From: Diadema setosum | Lineage: Eukaryota; Echinodermata; Echinoidea; Diadematoida; Diadematidae | DNA: 64,000 bases | NCBI RefSeq assembly: GCF_964275005.1 | Contig: NC_092689.1 | Location: forward strand, 4,238,674 to 4,302,673 | Direction of reading: 5' to 3' | In this document: one piece after another, positions 58,201 through 64,000 of the stretch | Numbering within the stretch: position 1 is the stretch's first letter | How the letters are laid out: each line of letters begins with the position of its first letter | Program-made: the position numbers and the translations under genes | The notes under the pieces: generated by a model | The model's database searches: none | Seen by the model: only the letters and a program-made list of their open reading frames with translations | What the model was told of the DNA's origin: nothing

Positions 58201-61200
58201 CCCTGCCCTGGCAGGGCAGCGTGAACGTCGAACTGAGCGGACGTGTTTTATTTGCGGAGCAAATCTTACTTTTAAATCTTTCAATATCGTGAACATCGTC
58301 ACGTTTTTATTTATCATATTACCCGAGAAAGGCTCAATAATCATTTGAAGTGTTTTTTATGCGATTTTGGCTGTGATTTTGTGATATTTTAAGGAAGTTT
58401 TGAACGGATCTTCAAAGATATCGCCGTGCCGAAAGTACACACTCTACATTGGTGTACACAGTACAGCAGTCTCCACGCCTCATCTTCGCCGGCATAAACC
58501 AACCTTGTGATTTTTTTTTGAAGCTGATTTTACTGATTTTACTGGATACATTGACTAAAATTTAACTTTTGTAACCTCGTATGAAGATCCCAACACCGGA
58601 TGAGTGGATTGTTTGTGGAAATTGTTATACAGTCAACAAACAGCCATTATCTTTTATCATCGTGTATCACGTTCAACGACGCCGACTGCATAACACACAG
58701 TCTTCTGTATGTCACCCTGTCGTCGCCGCCATCTTTGAATAGCCACAGCACATGTTCAGACGACTACGGATTGAGCTTTTATCAACTTTAATGGATGGAT
58801 ATCCTTTTATCCTTTTACTGATTATATGATTTTTCAGAAAATTGTGCAGCATTTTTAACTTGTATCGTTGTTTTTTAATTATTCGACTGTGATCCCTCTG
58901 AGACTGAGTGACTGAGTATTATAACTGTTGTTGATTGTCTGCAATAATTTTACCTTGCCTTGTCGAACATCGTGGTATCATGCATCATGATAGAGTCTCT
59001 CGCATCAATCTATTGCCAGCTTTATTCTGCACTCTGTACTTTGTGCTCTTGAATACCAACTCAGAACACAAGCTTACAACAAGAGCACCACCGCTGAGTA
59101 CAACTTGCACCTCAAAATCCTTTTCTGGTGCTGGTCCTGTCACAGCAACAGCCAATATTTTTCAGACACCCCCTCCCTCCCGTTTTTTATATACGTTGTC
59201 TGTCTCCTGCGCAAATAACCCCTTTCCTGGTTCTGGATTAAAATGCAGATTTAAACCCTTCCTTGGATATCCAAAGGGCAGGCTCCCATTGTTACTCCTA
59301 GCCAATATTCTTGCATGGGATGTAAACTTAAACCCTGGCCCTGTGAAATACCCGTGCGGTGTATGTACCAAAGCATGCAAGTGGAAGCAAGATTGTATTG
59401 CATGCGATAACTGTGACACTTGGCTTCATAAGGAATGTATACAAATGAGCTCCCAGATTTTCCAAATCCTAGGCAATTCTTCCTATTCTTGGATATGCGA
59501 TAATTGTGGCCTCCCAAATTTCGGCTCATCATTATTTGATACACAAATTCTTGAAGATGAAAACTCCTTTGCCTGCCTGTCTGACTTGTCGTCCAGTTCT
59601 CCCATGTCAACCAACAATACCAACATAGGCACTCCAGTTGCATCCTCCTCCCCGAAGTATCGACCAAAAAAGGACAATAAGAAACAAGAGAAACAATCGA
59701 TTAAGTTTCTAAATATCAACTTTCAGAGTATCAAAAACAAAGTGGCAACACTACAAGCCCTGATTGAAAAAGAACACCCTGACGTAATATTTGGAACAGA
59801 GACATGGCTTGATGACTCTGTCTTCTCTCATGAAATTTTTTCAACTGAATACCAAGTGTACAGAAAAGACAGAGGCACACTAGGTGGCGGAGTCCTGCTG
59901 GCCATTAAATCTGAACTGATTGCATGTGAAGAACCACACCTTACAGCACAGTGTGAATCGGTCTGGGCGAGTATACACACAAAGGGACACTAAACTATGT
60001 ACCTGGGTGTGTTTTACAGACCTGATACAGGTTGTAAAACAAAAGACATGGACTGTATTGATCAACTTGATTCAATCCTGAGCAAAATTCCTCGCAACGG
60101 CCACATCTGGTTATGTGGCGACCTAAATCTTCCAGACATTAACTGGTCCAACAACACTTCTTTACCTGGAGGCAAATGTCCCTCGGTCAGCAGAAAGCTC
60201 CTGGACATGGCCCTTGATTATAACCTAACTCAAGTTGTTACATCCCCTACTAGAGATGGAAATGTCCTTGATTTAGTATTCACAAACACTCCCTCCTTCA
60301 TTCAAGACGTTACTATAATACCTGGCTTGAGTGACCACGACGCCGTCCTCACTGATATTGCGTTGTCTAGACAAAAAGTGAAATGCCCACGTCGAAAGGT
60401 ATACCTGTACAGAAAGGGTAACTTTGATAAAATTAACGAAGATATTAGGTTATTTGGTGAATCTCTCACAGAAGATGTCATCAAACAATCCAGTGTGAAT
60501 GAATTATGGTGTTGTTTTAAAGACACAATTTTTTCTTCAATAGAGAAACATATACCCACTGGTTTATCTAGGAAATGCTCTCAGGCACCATGGATTCATC
60601 GTTCCCACATCAGAGGGATTAGACGCAAACAACGTTTGTACAACAAAGCTAAAAAGTTCCAGACTACTGTTACCAATACAGAATTTAGGAAATATCGCCG
60701 TGAATTAGACAGGAGTATTCGCAAATCCAGGTCTCAGTTTCTGTCAGACATCGGGCATAGTTTAGAACTTGGAAATGTAAAACCTTTCTGGCGTTACATC
60801 AAGAACTCTCGACAAAATTTTTCAGGCATTGCACCCTTAAAAACGGTAAATGGATTTGCAACAACAGCCTTAGAGAAAGCTTCGTTACTCAACAAGCACT
60901 TTCAGTCTATCTTCACAAAGGAAGACACCATGAATGCTCCTCCAATATCCACAAATAATGGAGACTCTCCAGCTATGGCACCTATCACAGTCACTGTAGA
61001 AGGAGTTGAAAAGCTCTTGAAAAACTTGGACCCCCAGAAATCTCCAGGCCCAGACGGAATCTCAGCTAGGGTTTTAAAAGAATGTGCATCCAGTGTAGCA
61101 CCTGTCCTAACAACAATTTTCCAGAAATCTCTTTCTACCGGAGATGTCCCAGAAGACTGGCTCCAAGCCAACATTACGCCCTTGTATAAAAAGGGAAATC

Positions 61201-62921
61201 GTTCAGATGTCAGTAATTATCGTCCCATTTCGTTAACCTCAATAACGTGCAAGGTTCTTGAACACATTATTCACACGAACATCATGTCCTTCATCGAATA
61301 CCATAGCATCTTGAACGAAAACCAGCACGGTTTTCGGAAGAAGCATTCCTGCGAGACACAGTTGGCTCTTCTCATTGATGACCTCACCAAAATTTTAGAC
61401 AACAAAGGGCAAGTAGATTTAATAATTATGGATTTTAGCAAAGCATTTGACTTAGTTCCTCATGAACGACTCCTCTACAAGCTCCACAACATTGGAATTC
61501 GGGGTGCCCTCTTGACATGGATCAGAAATTTCCTCACAAAACGAACCCAACAAGTAATAATCGAAGGTGTCGCATCTACGTCAGTACCAGTTCTGTCCGG
61601 AGTTCCACAGGGTACTGTTCTCGGACCGCTCTTCTTTCTTCTCTATATAAACGACATCTCAAATGACTCTACTTCAACAATTCGTTTATTAGCAGACGAC
61701 TGTATTATGTACAAGGAGATCCACACTACACAAGATAGTCAGGCCCTTCAAACAGATCTTGATCGTCTGAGAACATGGGAACAACAATGGCAGATGAGAT
61801 TCAACAAAACAAAATGCTTTGTTATGCACATTTCACATAAAAAGAACCTAATTAAGGCAACTTATCATATTGGAGAAACTATCTTGGAGGCTGTTACAGA
61901 TCACACTTACTTAGGGATCCAATTAAACAATAAATTGAACTGGGCAAATCACATTCGAGGTGTATCTTCAAAAGGAAACCAAATCCTTGGCCTCCTGCGA
62001 AGAAATCTCTTCAGTTGCTCGTCAAAAGTCAAATCCATTGCCTACAAAACCCTCGTACGACCCAGACTAGAGTACTGCGCATCAGTTTGGGACCCATACC
62101 AGAAAGAATATATAACTCAACTGGAAGCCATTCAACGACGATCTGCCAGATTTGTCCTCAACATCCACCAAAAAACCTCCAGTGTCACTGACATGCTTAG
62201 ACGCCTTGAGTGGAAACCACTTGAACATCGTAGGGCTGCCCTTAGACTGACATTACTCTATAAATCGGTCTACAATTTAAATGCTCTGGATACGTCCCAT
62301 CTGCAATCAAGTCCACTGGAAAACAGCAGGACGACAAGGCAACAACAGTCTATTTTCTTCAGAAAGTTCAAAACATCTAAAGATTGTTATAAGTATTCTT
62401 TATTCCCGAGAACCTGTGCTGAATGGAATCTCCTTCCACCGGATATCAGAGAAGCTCCTAGTCTAAACTCATTCAAACGGAAGTTACACTTATTTGACTT
62501 GGGGAAAATTATCCAAAAAGCACATTACAAAATATAAACACTCCGCTCACTCGACCACGCCTGCACGTTTATATCCCTGATGTGGAGTTTGTGCAGTATC
62601 TCACCAGATCCAGATCCAGACCCTGCAATGCAATATTCCATGCAAAGAAAAGTCATCGTATTCGTTATGTTTGTACAACATCAACAGCAGCATCAATCAC
62701 TCTATCATTTTGGTACAGCACCGAGGCGATAGATCCTCATACATTTACAACATTTTGCCGAACTCTTTTGACATGTACGACACTTACCTTGCAACCCAAA
62801 TGTCTGTGATAGGTCCAAAACGGTCAAATTCTCTCTCAAGATCATATTTGCCTACTCTGGTCCCAATATCCCCGACGAAAATGCGGTAACCTCCGAAAGC
62901 TCTGTCAGGCGGAGGAGCCAT
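49149..62921 (-). CDS. SR-family splicing factor, one RRM plus RS domain (whole gene, 6 coding exons)
   Basis: Exons on the minus strand, in order: 62921-62788, 56838-56761, 56009-55902, 53560-53171, 50710-50534, 49218-49149. They join in frame at GT-AG sites to 957 nt (318 residues). Residues 13-85 form one RRM: RNP2 is RIFVGDI and RNP1 is in NPPGFAFVVY, the form typical of SRSF3/SRSF7. A proline/arginine hinge (HARPYPGPPPRR) and a long RS domain (about 95-260) follow. An acidic, serine-poor C-terminus ends the protein. There is no CCHC zinc knuckle, so it is closer to SRSF3 than SRSF7, but longer than either. It would act in the nucleus in splice-site choice. All five introns are phase 2 and the four internal exons are multiples of three (78, 108, 390, 177). 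Intron 1 holds an antisense LINE. Confidence 0.9.
49345..49636. mobile_element. Near-perfect hairpin element in SR intron 5
   Basis: Arms of 113 nt (49387-49499 and 49514-49626) pair almost perfectly around a 14-nt loop. The 13-bp direct repeat catgcaaactttg lies at 49345-49357 and 49624-49636 and may be a target-site duplication. Each arm also contains a short internal hairpin (gtcctc, agga, gaggac) followed by gaaa. Confidence 0.85.
50534..50710 (-). CDS. SR gene coding exon 5
   Basis: Encodes KSKSRERSSSGSRKRRGSER, then AGSHRSADFDGDGDRDNGHG, then DISEEAITKPKAEDLIE. The RS character fades into an acidic tail. The acceptor is ttttccag and the donor GTGAGT, which overlaps an in-frame TGA (tgGTGAgt). 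Confidence 0.85.
50831..52497. mobile_element. pogo-like non-autonomous DNA transposon in SR intron 4
   Basis: A 1667-bp element with TIRs CAGTGAAACCCCGTTATAAC (left) and, from the right end, CAGTGAAACCCCGTTATAGC. It is flanked by TA on both sides (50829-50830 and 52498-52499). CAGT termini with TATAACGA words and a TA duplication are typical of the pogo/Tigger group. Both subterminal regions repeat tcgttataaccg. No transposase frame is present. A degenerate end of the same kind is at 57452-57522. Confidence 0.88.
52498..53170 (-). other. SR intron 4, remainder
   Basis: AT-rich intron sequence, with poly-A and poly-T runs near 53041-53051 and 53120-53133. No recognised feature. Confidence 0.6.
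53171..53560 (-). CDS. SR gene coding exon 4 (RS domain)
   Basis: Residues about 107-236: SRDRRSRSRSPRRRRARSRS, then dense RS and SR dipeptides, then KIKTKLKSKSKSPAQSRPRS, ending PDDTS. Acceptor ttacgtag, donor GTGAGA. The plus-strand frame across it (Asp/Leu-rich) is a shadow of the RS code. Human SR proteins are phosphorylated on such serines by SRPK and CLK kinases. Confidence 0.93.
53561..55901 (-). other. SR intron 3
   Basis: A 2.3-kb AT-rich intron. A T-run lies at 53850-53865 and a ttggt/gattgg-rich patch at 54835-54950. SR genes often carry a stop-containing cassette exon in such an intron; I cannot identify one from sequence alone. Confidence 0.6.
55902..56009 (-). CDS. SR gene coding exon 3 (end of RRM and hinge)
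   Basis: Encodes VICGRRVRVEHARPYPGPPP, then RRSSEFPRSTARRRS. The first half is the last RRM strand. Acceptor ttatgtag, donor GTAAAT. Confidence 0.9.
56405..56567. repeat. Half-copy of the TTAA MITE found at 37346-38681
   Basis: Shares gtagtcttctcatccagcg, then a diverged accaaaa stretch, then gttcgattttc(c)tcaaact, then cactcaatcca and ttccctttaaag, with the outer right arm 38525-38685. It ends in the same tccctttaa terminus. The opposite arm is not obvious. Confidence 0.8.
56761..56838 (-). CDS. SR gene coding exon 2 (RNP1)
   Basis: Encodes NPPGFAFVVYMYRENADKAV, then RSLDG. RNP1 aromatics are Phe50, Phe52 and Tyr55. Acceptor gtgtgcag, donor GTAAGA. Confidence 0.92.
57452..57522. repeat. 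Degenerate pogo-like terminus
   Basis: Contains ttctcgttatgag, tgttgtatccaatgaatctc and gttataatgggataaatttc, ending ccctgta. It resembles the right end of the 50831-52497 element (gttataagcg, ctataacggggtttcactgt). Confidence 0.45.
57604..57688. mobile_element. 85-bp TTAA-flanked mini-element
   Basis: TTAA at 57600-57603 and 57689-57692 flank inverted ends CCCGTTGAGGACG and CGTCCTCAACGGG. Inside is a perfect 16-bp palindrome, CCCGAGTATACTCGGG (57658-57673). CCC termini with a TTAA duplication indicate a piggyBac-type MITE of minimal size. Confidence 0.85.
57693..58979. other. SR intron 1 between the mini-element and the LINE frame
   Basis: A 121-codon minus-strand frame (57681-58046) has no motif I recognise. 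A ccctgccctgccctggcagg tract lies at 58190-58215. Some of this sequence is probably the LINE 5' UTR, but I cannot place the 5' end. Frame 3 has a stop at 58932-58934, just before the LINE frame opens. Confidence 0.5.
58980..59993 (+). pseudogene. LINE N-terminal part: 2A-like motif, PHD finger, start of endonuclease
   Basis: 337 residues from ATG 58980 to the premature TAA. The frame opens at 58935, but with TTG; the first ATG gives MHHDRVSRINLLPALF and a hydrophobic segment resembling a signal sequence. Residues 104-121 read LLLLANILAWDVNLNPGP, matching the 2A ribosome-skipping consensus D-V/I-E-x-N-P-G-P except that the Glu is Asn. A PHD finger follows (about 125-178: CGVC, CIAC, CDNC, HKEC, CDNC). 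The endonuclease starts near 241 (LNINFQSIKNK) with TETWL as the catalytic Glu. The stop falls in mid-endonuclease, after SIHTKGH. Confidence 0.85.
59997..62537 (+). pseudogene. LINE C-terminal part: rest of endonuclease and reverse transcriptase
   Basis: 846 codons in the same frame as the previous part, so a single nonsense codon separates them. Residues 1-125 finish the endonuclease: YRPD, GDLNLPDINW (41-50) and SDHDAV (112-117) hold the catalytic Asp, Asn and His. The reverse transcriptase spans about 340-640: SPGPDGIS, NYRPISL, MDFSKAFDLVPH, LSGVPQGTVLGPLFF and the catalytic box LADD (565-568) in place of the commoner YADD/FADD. The C-terminus (640-846) has the usual CR1 tail with RRSARFV. 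The RT part is intact and the ATG at 59997 is probably fortuitous. Confidence 0.9.
62788..62921 (-). CDS. SR gene coding exon 1 (start of RRM)
   Basis: Encodes MAPPPDRAFGGYRIFVGDIG, then TRVGKYDLEREFDRFGPITD, then IWVA. RNP2 is RIFVGDI. Start context is gcagaagATGg. The donor is GTAAGT. A CCAAT box (ATTGG on the plus strand) lies at 62958-62962, just upstream. Confidence 0.9.
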
Positions 62922-63480
62922 CTTCTGCGTCACCTAGCCTAAATCAAGTCTTTTCTCATTGGTGAATCATAGATTTTCTGTTAATTTGATCTTCTTCATG
63001 ACTTAATATGCATTAGATTGTCTTAGATAATTAATATTTTATGACTTAGTGAAATATAATAATATAAGTATATTTTTACTGAAGATTATGAAATCATTTG
63101 ATTACCAGTACACATTTTTGGTCTGATGAAAGACTATGTGAGATCTGGGGACCCTGCATGCCCTTTCAGACAGGCCGCTCACCCCTAGCCCTGCATGCGC
63201 TCCCAGGCTGCACGTACTTGCAGCGTTGACAAGTACCTCCCGCCAGAAGACCCGAGTGGTTTTATGTCTCCACCGCGCGCTCGCCCCCTCCTCCTCCCCC
63301 CGAGCCCCCCCCCCCCCCCCCCCCAGCACTGTGTTGTGTGGTCACGGTCAATAAAATCGTCAATGCATTTATTAGAGATACGGTACAAAATACATGTAAT
63401 TTTATACCGCACTGACACACAAACCCACCAACACAACGACAGTAAAAACACACCGACAGCAAGACCATACAGCATGCGCG
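62922..63480. other. Upstream region of the SR gene
   Basis: Holds the 5' UTR and promoter of the SR gene, an AT-rich stretch (62990-63080) and a poly-C run of about 18 at 63307-63324. No other gene is seen. Confidence 0.5.
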
Positions 63481-63489
63481 GCCAGTGCA

Positions 63490-63720
63490 GTGGCATATCG
63501 GGGGGGGGGGGGGGGGCAAGGGGGGCACGTGCCCCGGGCGCCACTCCTTGGGGCACAAAAAAAAGAAGAAAAAAAACGAAGAAGAAGAAGAAGAAAAAAA
63601 GAAAAAAAAACGAAGAAGAAGAAAATTTAGAAGAAAAAGAAGAAGAAGAAGAAGAAGAAGAAAGAAGAAGAAGAAGAAGAAAAAAAAAAAATTCGCCCGG
63701 AAAAGGGGGGGGGGGAAGGA
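63490..63720. repeat. G-tract, ggcgcc palindrome and purine-rich GAA repeat
   Basis: A G-run (63500-63516), then gcacgtgccccgggcgcc, then about 130 nt of imperfect GAA/AAAG, then another G-run. The long frames on both strands (Glu/Lys or Ser/Phe runs) are low-complexity artefacts. The G-run with ggcgcc matches the dispersed family at 4740 and 6185. Confidence 0.9.
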
Positions 63721-63844
63721 GGGAGAATGGTGGGAGGGGGCAGAAAACCAAATCAAACAAGATAAAAACAAAACATGATGATGACGCGGACAGAAATAAA
63801 TGACAATGTTTATTGCGTTCACACAAGAATTCCATGTTCTGTAA

Positions 63845-63900
63845 GCTGAAATACAAAATTTTTCGGCTCGCTCGCTGCGCTCGCTCGCCAAAATTTATAT
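63845..63900. repeat. Stray copy of the satellite core
   Basis: Reads aaatttttcggctcgctcgc, then tgcgctcgctcgcc, then aaaattt. It is the reverse orientation of the satellite core plus its aaaattt flank, 48 kb from the main array. A similar lone core sits at 16030-16055. Confidence 0.75.
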
Positions 63901-64000
63901 GAAAAAAAGAAGATAAGAACAAAACGTGATGATGACACGGACAAAATGACAATGCCCATTGTGGTCACACATGTCATTTTATATTTAGCAGGCAAAATGT

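Larger units (their letters stand above)
58980..62537 (+). mobile_element. CR1-like non-LTR retrotransposon, antisense in SR intron 1
   Basis: One reading frame runs from ATG 58980 to TAA 62535-62537 and is interrupted by a single TAA at 59991-59993. Domain order is hydrophobic N-terminus, 2A-like motif, PHD finger, AP-type endonuclease, reverse transcriptase. This is the layout of CR1-clade LINEs, including sea urchin members with 2A sequences. It lies opposite in orientation to the SR gene. Its 3' end cannot be fixed but must be before 62787, the SR exon 1 donor. No CR1-type octamer tail is evident. Confidence 0.9.

Noticed and set aside
58935..58979. LINE frame starting at 58935
   Set aside because: The codon there is TTG. 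The first in-frame ATG is at 58980 and gives a plausible N-terminus.
63185..63952. 255-codon minus and 202-codon plus frames at the right edge
   Set aside because: They run through GAA repeats and G/C tracts on both strands and show only low-complexity residues.
1..64000. tRNA or rRNA genes
   Set aside because: I scanned for a T-loop word (ggttcga/ggttcaa) with paired arms and for conserved rRNA segments and found none I could support.

Overview
The window reads as nuclear DNA from an invertebrate animal. It has spliced genes with GT-AG introns, abundant miniature inverted-repeat elements, long microsatellites and a CR1-like retrotransposon carrying a 2A-like motif. A marine deuterostome, most likely an echinoderm such as a sea urchin, fits best: 2A-bearing CR1-type LINEs and fold-back elements with internally repetitive arms are both known from sea urchins. 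This species call is inference; no rRNA or mitochondrial sequence confirms it.

Three host genes are supported. (1) At the left edge, on the minus strand, lies the first coding exon (375-723) of a FADD-like death-effector-domain protein whose remainder is outside the window. (2) On the plus strand, 20383-39948 holds a complete TM9SF3 gene. Its eleven coding exons join in frame to a 582-residue nine-pass Golgi protein with a signal peptide and a C-terminal KID. (3) On the minus strand, 62921 down to 49149 holds a complete single-RRM SR splicing factor. Its six coding exons join in frame to 318 residues, and every internal exon is a multiple of three. TM9SF3 and the SR gene converge; their candidate poly(A) signals are about 1.3 kb apart (45415 and 46712).

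The rest is repeat-rich. 1513-2937 and 22494-23867 are arms of an inverted repeat whose outer ends are 22.4 kb apart; they enclose the satellite block and TM9SF3 exon 1. 4936-15400 is a satellite with a monomer of about 164 bp, built around a mirror-symmetric GAGC/GAAG core. One short block faces the opposite way, and the main block has 818-bp and 2442-bp higher-order periods. The main block is cut at 9974-13215 by a 3.24-kb fold-back insertion made almost entirely of GTACCACAGGA subrepeats in opposing orientations. Undisturbed copies of the same monomer elsewhere in the array show exactly where it entered. 20882-22405 is a large imperfect palindrome. 23872-28345 is a nest of direct and inverted copies with two MITEs, one inside the other.

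The introns carry further mobile DNA: a MITE within a MITE, both with TTAA flanks, in TM9SF3 intron 9; a 372-bp MITE in TM9SF3 intron 7; a 1.67-kb pogo-like element in SR intron 4; a near-perfect 113-bp-arm hairpin in SR intron 5; and a nearly full-length CR1-like LINE (2A-like motif, PHD finger, endonuclease, reverse transcriptase) antisense in SR intron 1, broken by one in-frame stop.

The strongest candidates for something undescribed are the fold-back insertion in the satellite, the satellite's own architecture, and the LINE's variant 2A motif.
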